A stretch of DNA of 37,511 nucleotides from Comamonadaceae bacterium (GTDB taxonomy: Bacteria > Pseudomonadota > Gammaproteobacteria > Burkholderiales > Burkholderiaceae_C). The stretch covers positions 1 to 37,511 of the forward strand of contig CANJQN010000045.1 of the NCBI GenBank assembly GCA_947476465.1, written 5' to 3'. Of this stretch, positions 1 to 7,766 are shown in pieces; position 1 is the stretch's first letter, and the number at the start of each line of letters is the position of its first letter. The position numbers were made by a program, and so were the translations under genes. Below the pieces are notes generated by a model that did no database searches, was not told the origin of the DNA, and was given only the letters and a program-made list of their open reading frames with translations.

Positions 1-80
1 AACTCCTTGATCGGCATCCCGGCCTCAGCCTGCCGGATGAACCCGATGATCTGTTCTTCGGTGAATCTGCTCTTTCTCAT
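1..80 (-). CDS. IS3-family transposase OrfA, N-terminal part
   Basis: Only the first 26 codons are inside the window. They read MRKSRFTEEQIIGFIRQAEA and continue with GMPIKE, the standard start of the helix-turn-helix protein OrfA that binds the element ends and is normally joined to OrfB by programmed frameshifting. The ATG at 80 is preceded by AGGAG with a 10-base gap. An in-frame ATG at 89 lies too close to that ribosome binding site, so 80 is preferred. The rest of the gene runs off the left edge. Confidence 0.85.
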   Translation of the reverse strand, partial: MRKSRFTEEQIIGFIRQAEAGMPIKE

Positions 81-148
81 GTCCGTCATTCTCCTGGTTG
101 ACGGACTTCGCTAACCTCATGCTGGTACGGCTGGATGGGGGCAGGTCA
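1..148 (-). mobile_element. IS3-family insertion sequence, left part outside the window
   Basis: The leftward reading frame at the edge is an IS3-type OrfA. The probable terminal inverted repeat lies just outside it, ending near 148, where the leftward strand reads TGACCTGCCCCCATCC; IS3-family ends begin with TG. The exact end and any target duplication cannot be fixed because the other end is outside the window. The neighbouring gene begins only 4 bp beyond this boundary, so the element probably removed or replaced its original 5' region. Confidence 0.75.
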
Positions 149-151
149 AGG

Positions 152-730
152 ATGCATTTCGAAGTTAGAACGGGCACCCAAGCGATCGTCAGCGCCGGGC
201 CTTACGGTGCGGACAATCCTCGCAATCAACGCCGCGCCTTAACGAAGTTGAGCGAGCTCGCCCGGGCGCTGGGGGGGGCGAACGGTGACGAAGCGGTAGG
301 GCGTCGGCGACTCGCCCAGATCAGCAAGTACACGTTTCAGGGAATGTGGGACACCCTTCCAAAAGCGGGAGTTACGCCCGCGAGTCCATTTCGCTTTGAG
401 GGGTTCCCCTTGGGCCTTTATGGCGGCTCCTCGGCACAGCGCTACACCATTGCACAGCAGGACGACGGCAGCAGCCTGGTCACCTGCGGTATCAGATGGA
501 GGCATGCGCAAGACAATCCGTTAATGCTATCGGGTGACGGAGTTGACGGTCAGATATATCTGACCGACGACAGTTACGCCACCGGCAAGCTTGTCATCCG
601 TGTCAATCCGGACGGCTCTGCCGAAACAGTGGAGCCGATCACGGTCGAAACGCATTTCGTCCCAAGGGCCGACACGACTCTCGGCCGCATGGCTCAGGCG
701 ATCGGCTCCATCAATCTACCCTCGCTCTGA
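152..730 (+). CDS. Hypothetical protein, 5' end probably disrupted by the IS
   Basis: This is a 192-residue protein that I do not recognise. It has no signal peptide or membrane segment. The C-terminal half has alternating hydrophobic and charged stretches suggesting beta structure. The ATG at 152 lies 4 bp outside the inferred insertion-sequence end, and the frame stays open back to 98 inside the element, so the original start was probably lost. No convincing ribosome binding site precedes 152. The 3' end overlaps the end of the convergent arfB gene by 20 bp. It may be a non-functional remnant. Confidence 0.45.
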   Translation: MHFEVRTGTQAIVSAGPYGADNPRNQRRALTKLSELARALGGANGDEAVGRRRLAQISKYTFQGMWDTLPKAGVTPASPFRFEGFPLGLYGGSSAQRYTIAQQDDGSSLVTCGIRWRHAQDNPLMLSGDGVDGQIYLTDDSYATGKLVIRVNPDGSAETVEPITVETHFVPRADTTLGRMAQAIGSINLPSL

Positions 731-1121
731 GCAACTTCACCTCACTGCGCAACCGCTTACCCTCCAGCCGCCGCATCTTCGACCCATACGTCGGCCTGGT
801 CGCCCGCCTCTCCTTGGGCGGCACCGCCACACTGTCCACCAGCTCCTGCAAGCGCCCGAAGGCCTCGGCGCGGTTCATGTCCTGGCTGCGTTGGGTCTGC
901 GCCTTGATCACCAGCACGCCGTCGCGGGTGATGCGCGAATCGCGCAGGGCCAGCAGGCGTTGCTTGTGGTCTTCGGGCAATGAGGAATGGCGGATGTCAA
1001 AGCGCAGATGGATCGCCGACGACACCTTGTTGACGTTCTGCCCGCCCGCGCCCTGGGCGCGAATGGCGGTCACCTCGACTTCCGATTCGGGGATGGGCGT
1101 GGGCTCGACCGGCTGCATCAC
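711..1121 (-). CDS. arfB: Alternative ribosome-rescue factor ArfB (peptidyl-tRNA hydrolase)
   Basis: ArfB (YaeJ) enters the A site of ribosomes stalled on truncated mRNA and releases the nascent chain by hydrolysing peptidyl-tRNA. The 136-residue protein has the class I release-factor catalytic motif GGQ at residues 26-28 within RAQGAGGQNVNKV. It ends in the basic tail (RRLEGKRLRSEVKLLRARVD) that the family inserts into the empty mRNA channel. The length matches the family. It is the last gene of the leftward yej block, starting 6 bp after yejF. The stop region overlaps a convergent hypothetical gene. Confidence 0.93.
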   Translation of the reverse strand: MMQPVEPTPIPESEVEVTAIRAQGAGGQNVNKVSSAIHLRFDIRHSSLPEDHKQRLLALRDSRITRDGVLVIKAQTQRSQDMNRAEAFGRLQELVDSVAVPPKERRATRPTYGSKMRRLEGKRLRSEVKLLRARVD

Positions 1122-1126
1122 GACGC

Positions 1127-2737
1127 TCAGGACGCGGCGGCCACCAGGGCCTGGGTGTAGGGGTCGCGCGGGGCGTCGAGTACTTCGCCCACCGTGCCGG
1201 CTTCAAGAATGTGGCCGTCTTTCATCACCATCACATCGTGCGCCATGGCGCGGATCACCTGCACGTCGTGGGTGATGAGCAAATAGCTCAGTTGCCGCTC
1301 GCGCTGCAGGCGTTGCAGCAGGCCCAGCACCTGCTGCTGGATGGTGACGTCAAGCGCGCTGGTGGGCTCGTCCAGCACCAGCACGGTGGGGTGCACGATC
1401 AAGGCCCGCGCCACGGCCAGGCGCTGGCGCTGGCCGCCGGAGAACTCGTGCGGATAGCGTTGCAGCAGCCCGGGAAACTGCGCCTCGGTCAGGCCGACGT
1501 CCGACAGCTCTTGCAGCACGCGCTCACGGCGCTGCCCATGGCCCAGGCCGGGCTCATGCACCAGCAGCCCCTCGCCCACGATCTCCTCGACCGTCATGCG
1601 CGGCGAGAGCGAGGAGAACGGGTCTTGAAAGACCACCTGCACCGAGCGGCGCAAGGCGCGGTCGGCGCCGCTGCCGGCGCCCCAGGGGTGGCCCGTCACG
1701 GCCATCTCGCCACGGTGCGCCAGCAGGCCCAGGGCGGCCAGGGCCAGGGTCGACTTGCCCGAGCCCGATTCGCCCACCACACCCAATGTTCGCCCGGGCA
1801 TCAGCTCAAAATCGGCGCCCTGCACCGCGATGAACTCGGCCTTGCGAAACCAGCCGCGGATGCCGGGGATGGGCACCGGGTAAGCCACCTGCATCGCCTT
1901 GGCCTGAAGCACCGGCGTCGCGCCCGCCGCGACGGGCGCATCGGGCACGTCGCGCAGCGGGCGGCTTTCGATCAGCCTGCGGGTGTAGGCGTGCTGGGGC
2001 GCAGCGAACACATCCTGCACCGCGCCCTGCTCCACCAGCCAGCCGTTTTCCATCACGGCCACACGGTCGGCGAACTTGCGCACCAGGTTCAGATCGTGCG
2101 TGATGATCATCACCGCCATGCCGGTCTGGCGCTGCAGGTCGGTCAGCAGGTCAAGAATCTGGCTGCGCAGGGTGACATCGAGCGCGGTGGTGGGCTCGTC
2201 GGCCAGCAGCAGCCGGGGCCGGCAGGCCAGGGCCATGGCGATCATGGCCCGCTGGCGCTGGCCCCCCGAGAGCTGGTGCGGGAACGACAAGGCCCGCTGC
2301 GCCGGATCGGGGATGCCGGTGGCGGCCAGCGCCTCGATGGCGGCAGCCCAGGCGGCCTTGCGGCCCAGGGCCTGCTTGAGTTCGATCACTTCCGCCACCT
2401 GGTCACCCACGGTGTACAGCGGGTTCAGCGCGGTCATGGGCTCTTGAAAGATCATCGCGATCTCGCTACCGCGAATGCCCAGCATCTCGCGCTCGGGCAG
2501 CGCCAGCAGGTTGCGCGGCGCGCCCTCGCCCGCCAGCAGGGCCGATCCACCCAGCTGGGCGTTCTGCACCAGCCGCAGCAAGGCCAGCGCGGTGACGGTC
2601 TTGCCCGAGCCGGATTCGCCCACCAGGGCCAGCTTCTCGCCCGGTGCAATGGTGAAGTCGACACCATGCACCACGGTCTTGCCGCCGAAAGCGACGGTCA
2701 GGCCCTTCACATCGAGCAGGGGTCCGGACGCCGTCAT
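1127..2737 (-). CDS. yejF: YejF-like ABC transporter, two fused ATP-binding domains
   Basis: This 536-residue protein powers the YejABEF importer for oligopeptides (and microcin C in enterobacteria). Two nucleotide-binding domains lie in tandem. The first has Walker A GESGSGKT at residues 40-47, signature LSGGQRQR and Walker B LLLADEPTTALD. The second has Walker A GESGSGKS, signature FSGGQRQR and Walker B VLVLDEPTSALD. Each domain ends with the oligopeptide-type extension (HAYTRRLIESRP and RDPYTQALVAAAS). The ATG at 2737 overlaps the yejE stop as ATGA, indicating translational coupling. An upstream in-frame start inside yejE would add 35 unrelated residues and is rejected. Confidence 0.95.
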   Translation of the reverse strand: MTASGPLLDVKGLTVAFGGKTVVHGVDFTIAPGEKLALVGESGSGKTVTALALLRLVQNAQLGGSALLAGEGAPRNLLALPEREMLGIRGSEIAMIFQEPMTALNPLYTVGDQVAEVIELKQALGRKAAWAAAIEALAATGIPDPAQRALSFPHQLSGGQRQRAMIAMALACRPRLLLADEPTTALDVTLRSQILDLLTDLQRQTGMAVMIITHDLNLVRKFADRVAVMENGWLVEQGAVQDVFAAPQHAYTRRLIESRPLRDVPDAPVAAGATPVLQAKAMQVAYPVPIPGIRGWFRKAEFIAVQGADFELMPGRTLGVVGESGSGKSTLALAALGLLAHRGEMAVTGHPWGAGSGADRALRRSVQVVFQDPFSSLSPRMTVEEIVGEGLLVHEPGLGHGQRRERVLQELSDVGLTEAQFPGLLQRYPHEFSGGQRQRLAVARALIVHPTVLVLDEPTSALDVTIQQQVLGLLQRLQRERQLSYLLITHDVQVIRAMAHDVMVMKDGHILEAGTVGEVLDAPRDPYTQALVAAAS

Positions 2738-4059
2738 GCCGAATCCTTGCGCGGGTCGAGCGCATCGCGCAGCGCGTCGCCCATGAAGGTGAGCAGCAGC
2801 AGCGTGACCGTGAGCACCGCGAAGGTGGACAGCGAGATCCACCAGGCGTCGATGTTGGCCTTGCCCTGGTTCAACAGCTCACCCAGGGACGGTGTGCCCG
2901 GCGGCACCCCCAGGCCGAGAAAATCGAGCGAGGTCAGCGCCAGGATCGCCGCACTCATGCGAAAGGGCAGGAAGGTCACCACCGGCGTCATGCTGTTGGG
3001 AAGAATGTGCCGTGTCATCAGCCGCATGTTGCCCACGCCCAGCGCGCGGGCGGCGCGCACGTAGTCCATCTGGCGGTTGCGCAAAAACTCGGCGCGTACG
3101 TAGTCGGACAGGCCCATCCAACCGAACAGCGACAGCAAAATCAGCAGCAAGGACACGCTGGGCGCGAAGATGGCGCTGAAGATGATCAGCAGGTACAGCT
3201 CGGGCATCGAGCCCCAGATCTCGATGAAGCGCTGAAAGGCCAGGTCGGTCTTGCCGCCGAAAAAGCCTTGTATGGCGCCGGTGATCACGCCCAGCACCAC
3301 GCCGATGACCGTCAGCGCCAGCCCGAACAGCACACTGACCCGAAAGCCGTAGATCAGCTGCGCCAGCAGGTCACGCCCGCGGTCGTCGCTGCCGAACACG
3401 TTCTCCCGGGAAGGGGCGGCCGGGTTGGGCGAGGTGGCGAAGTAGTTGAGCGTCTTGGGGCCGTAGGCATTGGGCGGGTAGACGGCCCAGTTACCCCCGG
3501 AGGTGATGCGCTGCTTGATGAAAGGGTCAAGGTAGTCGGCCGGGGTGGCGAAGTCGCCGCCGAAGGTTTTTTCCGGGTAGTCCTTCCACAGCGGCACATA
3601 GAACTGGCCTTCGTAGCGCACCAGCAGCGGCTTGTCGTTGGACACCACCTCGGCGAACAGGCTCAGCACCACCATGATGGAAAACAGGCACAGGCTGACA
3701 AAGCCCAGGCGGTTGCGGCGGAACCGCCGCCAGGCGCGCCGGCCGGGGGAGAGGGAGACGGGCGCGGTTGCCGCCGATTCCGTTCGCCCTGAGCTTGTCG
3801 CGCCATCCGTTCGCCCTGAGCTTGTCGCGCCATCCGTTCGCCCTGAGCTTGTCGCGCCATCCGTTCGCCCTGAGCTCGACACCATCTCCGTTCGCCCTGA
3901 GCCTGTCGAAGGGCTTGCCGCCACCTCGGTCCGCAACGCTTCGACAGGCCTGTCCTGAGCTTCGTCGAAGGGCTCAGCGCGAACGGGAGAAGCGGGCACG
4001 CGATCATCTCCGTCGGAGGTGCCAGGCACTCCATCCTCTCCGACCGAGGAATTGGGCAC
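2734..4059 (-). CDS. yejE: YejE-like ABC permease with REP-encoded N-terminal extension
   Basis: This is the second inner-membrane permease of the Yej importer. Homology to YejE starts only around residue 100 (SLSPGRRAWRRFRRNRLGF) with the first membrane helix just after it. The body carries the periplasmic insert after NDKPLLVRY and the permease loop EFLRNRQMDYVRAARALGV that docks on the ATPase. The first ~100 residues are extra, low-complexity and partly encoded by a tandem 27-bp repeat giving the nonapeptide GRTDGATSS. I chose the GTG at 4059 because GAAGG overlaps the yejB stop with a 7-base gap. An ATG at 3885 inside the repeats and one at 4116 are alternatives. About 441 residues, against about 341 for the E. 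coli protein. Confidence 0.85.
   Translation of the reverse strand: MPNSSVGEDGVPGTSDGDDRVPASPVRAEPFDEAQDRPVEALRTEVAASPSTGSGRTEMVSSSGRTDGATSSGRTDGATSSGRTDGATSSGRTESAATAPVSLSPGRRAWRRFRRNRLGFVSLCLFSIMVVLSLFAEVVSNDKPLLVRYEGQFYVPLWKDYPEKTFGGDFATPADYLDPFIKQRITSGGNWAVYPPNAYGPKTLNYFATSPNPAAPSRENVFGSDDRGRDLLAQLIYGFRVSVLFGLALTVIGVVLGVITGAIQGFFGGKTDLAFQRFIEIWGSMPELYLLIIFSAIFAPSVSLLLILLSLFGWMGLSDYVRAEFLRNRQMDYVRAARALGVGNMRLMTRHILPNSMTPVVTFLPFRMSAAILALTSLDFLGLGVPPGTPSLGELLNQGKANIDAWWISLSTFAVLTVTLLLLTFMGDALRDALDPRKDSA
3780..3914. repeat. REP-like tandem array, 5 units of 27 bp, inside yejE
   Basis: Three near-identical 27-bp units (CCGTTCGCCCTGAGCTTGTC plus GCGCCAT) run from 3780 to 3860, followed by two diverged units to 3914 and an imperfect inverted arm to about 3986. 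The unit is the same dispersed palindrome found singly at 29069-29108. As 27 bp is nine codons, the array keeps the yejE frame. Confidence 0.9.
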
Positions 4060-4069
4060 GCGGTCGCCT

Positions 4070-5104
4070 TCAGTCGAACTTGACACGGGGGTCCACCAAA
4101 ACGTAGGAAAGGTCACTGATCAACTTCGTCACCAGCCCGATCAGCGTGAACAGGTACAAGGTGCCCAGCACCACCGGGTAATCACGCCGGATCACGCTCT
4201 CATAACTGAGCAGGCCCAGCCCGTCCAGGGAGAACAGGGTTTCGATGAGCAGCGAGCCGGTGAAGAACGCGCCGATGAAGGCCGCCGGAAAGCCGGTGAT
4301 GATGGGAATGAGCGCGTTGCGGAACACGTGCTTCCACAGCACCGTGCGCTCGTCCAGGCCCTTGGCCCGTGCAGTCAGCACGTATTGCTTTCGAATTTCC
4401 TCCAGGAAGGCGTTTTTGGTGAGCATGGCCGTGACGGCGAAGCTGCCGAAGACCATGGCCGTGACGGGCAAGGCGATGTGCCACAGGTAGTCGACCACCT
4501 TGCCAGCCAGGCTTAGCTGCTCCCAGTTGGACGATGTCAGCCCCCGCAGCGGAAACCACTGCAGCTGCCCGCCGAAGATCACCAGCAGCGCCACCCCCAG
4601 CACGAAGCCCGGAATGGCGTAGCCCACCAGCACGATCAAGGTGGTGACCAAGTCAAAGCGCGAACCCGCCCGCACCGCCTTGGCCACGCCCAGGGGCACC
4701 GCGATCAGGTAGCTCAGCACAAAGGTCCACAGCCCCAGGCTGGCCGAGACGGGCAGCTTCTCCTTGACCAGTTGCCACACGTCCTTGTGCTGGTAGAAGC
4801 TCTTGCCCAGATCGAAGCGGGCGAACTGCCCGAGCATCTGCATGAAGCGCTCGTGCGCAGGTTTGTCAAAGCCATACAGCGCGCGGATCTCGGCGATCCG
4901 CTTTTCGTCCACGCCCTGCCGGCCGCGGTAGCCCGCGCCAGAAGCAGCGGCCGATTCGCCGCCCGCATCGCGGCCCTGCAATTGCGCCACCATCTGCTCG
5001 ACCGGCCCACCCGGCACGAACTGCACCACCGCGAAGGTGAGCAGCAGCACGCCGAACAAAGTCGGGATCATCAGCAAAAGCCGCTTGAGGATGTAACTGG
5101 CCAT
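4070..5104 (-). CDS. yejB: YejB-like ABC permease
   Basis: This 344-residue inner-membrane permease pairs with YejE. The N-terminus MASYILKRLLLMIPTLFGVL is the first helix typical of the DppB/OppB/YejB group. The conserved cytoplasmic loop EEIRKQYVLTARAKGL contacts the ATPase, and the C-terminal helices include GSLLIETLFSLDGLGLLSYE. The ATG at 5104 follows yejA by 22 bp; a much earlier in-frame start lies inside yejA and is not used. The length is close to E. coli YejB (364). Confidence 0.95.
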   Translation of the reverse strand: MASYILKRLLLMIPTLFGVLLLTFAVVQFVPGGPVEQMVAQLQGRDAGGESAAASGAGYRGRQGVDEKRIAEIRALYGFDKPAHERFMQMLGQFARFDLGKSFYQHKDVWQLVKEKLPVSASLGLWTFVLSYLIAVPLGVAKAVRAGSRFDLVTTLIVLVGYAIPGFVLGVALLVIFGGQLQWFPLRGLTSSNWEQLSLAGKVVDYLWHIALPVTAMVFGSFAVTAMLTKNAFLEEIRKQYVLTARAKGLDERTVLWKHVFRNALIPIITGFPAAFIGAFFTGSLLIETLFSLDGLGLLSYESVIRRDYPVVLGTLYLFTLIGLVTKLISDLSYVLVDPRVKFD

Positions 5105-5126
5105 GGTGTGCTGTCCGTTCTTGGGG

Positions 5127-6932
5127 CTAGCGGTTCTGCGGCGAAGCCCACCAGGTGGACATCGCCCAGCTGTGGACGTCGTAGTACGGCGGGATGGTGG
5201 CCGGCAGCACGAAGCGGCCGGGACGATAGCCGACCAGGAAGGCGCTGCCGTAGTACTGCGGGATCGAGTAGTGGCCGTGGGAGAGCACGCGGTCGAGCGC
5301 GCGCATGGCGGCGGCCAGCTCGGCCCGCGTGGTGGCGGTGACGATCTTTTGCAGCAGCGCGTCCACCGCCGGGTCGGCAATGCCCCACAGGTTGGCCGAG
5401 CCCGGTGTCTTGGCGGCCTGCGAGCCGAAGCGGTCCATCATCTCCACCCCCGGCGACGTGCTCCCGGGCAGGCGGGTGGTGGTTACGTCGAAGTCAAAGG
5501 CGTCGAGCCGCTGTTTGGCGAGCGAAAAATCGACCGAGCGATAGACCAGCCGGATGCCGAGCTTTTCCAACGCCTTCTGGAAGGGGCCGACGATGCGCAC
5601 CAGCGAGGGCTGGTCGTTGAGGAACTCGATGACGAAGGGCTCGCCCTGGGCGTTGCGCAGGGCGCCGTCGCGGTAGGTCCAGCCGGCCTCGGCCAGCAGC
5701 GCCTGGGCCTGGCGCAGGTTCTCGCGCAGGCTGCGCGGCGGCGCGGTGCTGGACGTTTCGGGAATCGGCCCGAACACCGGCGCGCGCAGCTTGTCGCGCA
5801 AGGGCTCGAGCAGGGCCGACTCGTCGGGCTTGGGCAGGCCTTCGGCGTGAAACTCGCTGTTGGGAAAGTAGCCTTGCACCCGCTTGTACAGGTTGTAGAA
5901 AAGCTGCCGGTTCATCCACTCGAAATCCAGCGCCAGGCCCAGCGCCTGGCGCACCCGCACATCCTGGAACTTGGGTTGACGCAGGTTGAAGATGTAGCCC
6001 TGGAAGTCACCGGGGTTGCGGTTTTCAAAGGCGCGCTGGGTCAGCTCCCCGCTCGCGAAGGCGCGGCCGGTGTACTGGCGCGCCCAGTTGCGCGAGATGA
6101 ACTCGCGCATGAAGTCGAACTCGCCGGCCTTCAGGCCCTCGAAGCGCGAGGTTTCGTCCAGGTAGATCTTGAAGGTGACGCGGTCGAAGTTGAACAGGCC
6201 CCGCCGCACCGGCAGCTTTGCGCCCCAGTAGCCGGGGTCGCGCGCATAGGTAACGTCACGGCCCATGCGGGGGCTGGCCAGCTTGTAGGGCCCTGAGGCG
6301 ATGGGCGGCTCGGTCACGATCTGGTCGAAGGGCTTGCCACCGCCCCACTCTCGGCTGAACACTGGCATGCCGCCCACCATCAGTGGCAGCTCACGATTGG
6401 GCGTGGCGAAATCAAAGCGCACCGTGCGGGCGTCGACCTCGGTGGCGCCTTTGACCTCGGCATAGATGGTGCGAAATTGCGGGGCCGCCAGCTTGCTGAC
6501 CAGGGTGCGAAACGAATGCACCACGTCGGCCGCCAGCACCGGTTTGCCGTCGTGAAAGCGCGCCTCGGGGCGAAGGCGGAAGGTGACCGAGAGCCAGTCT
6601 GACGCCACCGCCACGTCTTCGGCCAGCAGACCATAGGCGGTGGTGGGCTCATCGGAGTTGCCGGTCAGCAGCGACTCGAACATCAACGCGTCCAGCCCAT
6701 AGGGCGCCGTGCCCTTGAGGGTGAAGGGGTTGAACTTGTCGAAATTGGTGGGCCGGGTCGGCGGCACCATACGGATCTCGCCCCCCTTGGGGGCGTCGGG
6801 GTTCACATAGTCGAAGTGCGTGAAGCCCGGCGGGTACTTGACATCGCCGAACTGGGCGTAGGCGTGGGCACCCCACGATGGCGTCGCCACCAGCGCAAGC
6901 GCCAGGGCGGAAAGGAAAAGCAAACCTCGCAT
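5127..6932 (-). CDS. yejA: YejA-like periplasmic peptide-binding protein (SBP family 5)
   Basis: This is the substrate-binding component of the Yej importer, about 601 residues. MRGLLFLSALALALVATPSW is a Sec signal peptide with likely cleavage after SWGAHA. The mature part has the family 5 pattern: DYVNPDAPKGGEIRM, a central LRPEARFHDGKPVLAADVVH, and TTRLPGSTSPG plus NLWGIADPAVDALL near the end. The ATG at 6932 lies in a 37-bp gap shared with the divergent fabI, so the two promoters must overlap each other or the coding starts. It is the first gene of the leftward yejABEF-arfB series. Confidence 0.94.
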   Translation of the reverse strand: MRGLLFLSALALALVATPSWGAHAYAQFGDVKYPPGFTHFDYVNPDAPKGGEIRMVPPTRPTNFDKFNPFTLKGTAPYGLDALMFESLLTGNSDEPTTAYGLLAEDVAVASDWLSVTFRLRPEARFHDGKPVLAADVVHSFRTLVSKLAAPQFRTIYAEVKGATEVDARTVRFDFATPNRELPLMVGGMPVFSREWGGGKPFDQIVTEPPIASGPYKLASPRMGRDVTYARDPGYWGAKLPVRRGLFNFDRVTFKIYLDETSRFEGLKAGEFDFMREFISRNWARQYTGRAFASGELTQRAFENRNPGDFQGYIFNLRQPKFQDVRVRQALGLALDFEWMNRQLFYNLYKRVQGYFPNSEFHAEGLPKPDESALLEPLRDKLRAPVFGPIPETSSTAPPRSLRENLRQAQALLAEAGWTYRDGALRNAQGEPFVIEFLNDQPSLVRIVGPFQKALEKLGIRLVYRSVDFSLAKQRLDAFDFDVTTTRLPGSTSPGVEMMDRFGSQAAKTPGSANLWGIADPAVDALLQKIVTATTRAELAAAMRALDRVLSHGHYSIPQYYGSAFLVGYRPGRFVLPATIPPYYDVHSWAMSTWWASPQNR

Positions 6933-6969
6933 GCGACAATTCTGCCGAGTTTTCAAGCGAGGGTTATTC

Positions 6970-7764
6970 ATGGGTTTCCTGGCCGGCAAAAAATTGTTGA
7001 TCACGGGCGTGTTGTCCAACCGCTCCATCGCCTACGGCATCGCCCGGGCCTGCCACGCGCAGGGGGCCGAGTTGGCCTTCAGCTACGTGGGCGAGCGCTT
7101 CAAGGACCGCATCACCGAGTTCGCGGCCGATTTTGGCTCCAAGCTGGTGTTCGACTGCGATGTGGGCGACGACGCTCAGATCGCCAAGCTGTTCGCCGAC
7201 CTGTCGGTGCATTGGCCCAAGTTCGACGGTTTCGTCCACGCCATCGGCTATGCCCCGCGCGAGTCGATCGCCGGCGACTTCCTTGAGGGCCTCTCGCGCG
7301 AGGGCTTCAAGATCGCCCACGACATCAGCGCCTACAGCTTCCCGGGCATGGCCAAGGCCGCCCTGCCAATGCTTAACGCCAAGGCCGCCCTGCTGACGCT
7401 GACCTACCTGGGCGCCAATCGCACGGTGCCCAACTACAACACCATGGGCCTGGCCAAGGCCTCGCTGGAAGCCTCGGTGCGCTACCTGGCCGAGTCGCTT
7501 GGGCCCAAGGACATTCGCGTCAACGGCATCAGCGCCGGCCCGATCAAGACCCTGGCCGCCAGCGGCATCAAGGGCTTTGGCAAGATCTTGAGCGTGGTGG
7601 CGCAAGCCTCGCCGATCCGCCGCAACGTGACGATCGACGACGTGGGCAACGTCGCGGCCTTCCTGCTTTCGGATCTGGCGGGGGGTGTCAGCGCCGAGAT
7701 CACCTACGTGGACGGCGGCTTCAGTCAGGTGGTGGGCGGGATCGCGGAGCCGGCAGGCGACTAA
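6970..7764 (+). CDS. fabI: Enoyl-ACP reductase (NADH) FabI
   Basis: FabI reduces trans-2-enoyl-ACP in the last step of each fatty-acid elongation cycle in the cytoplasm. The 264-residue protein has the dinucleotide motif ITGVLSNRSIAYGIA at residues 11-25 and the catalytic residues Tyr146, Tyr156 and Lys163 in TYLGANRTVPNYNTMGLAK, at the same numbering as in E. coli. The ATG at 6970 gives the standard N-terminus MGFLAGKKLLITG. The last ~260 bp (7504-7764) are repeated at 21813-22073, at the far side of a 14-kb island, so the 3' end may be a replacement brought in with the island. The stop overlaps the end of the convergent GMC gene by 4 bp. Confidence 0.96.
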   Translation: MGFLAGKKLLITGVLSNRSIAYGIARACHAQGAELAFSYVGERFKDRITEFAADFGSKLVFDCDVGDDAQIAKLFADLSVHWPKFDGFVHAIGYAPRESIAGDFLEGLSREGFKIAHDISAYSFPGMAKAALPMLNAKAALLTLTYLGANRTVPNYNTMGLAKASLEASVRYLAESLGPKDIRVNGISAGPIKTLAASGIKGFGKILSVVAQASPIRRNVTIDDVGNVAAFLLSDLAGGVSAEITYVDGGFSQVVGGIAEPAGD

Positions 7765-7766
7765 GC
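7504..7766 (+). repeat. Left direct repeat flanking the island (fabI 3' end)
   Basis: This 263-bp segment matches 21813-22075 without gaps, with about 25 mismatches by my count (roughly 90% identity). Homology stops abruptly at both ends: near CCCAAGG on the left and two bases past the fabI stop codon on the right. It is the left boundary of the catabolic island. Confidence 0.9.

Noticed and set aside
1211..3064. Long rightward frame of 617 codons antisense to yejF and yejE
   Set aside because: It lies wholly over two well-supported leftward genes and has shadow-like composition.
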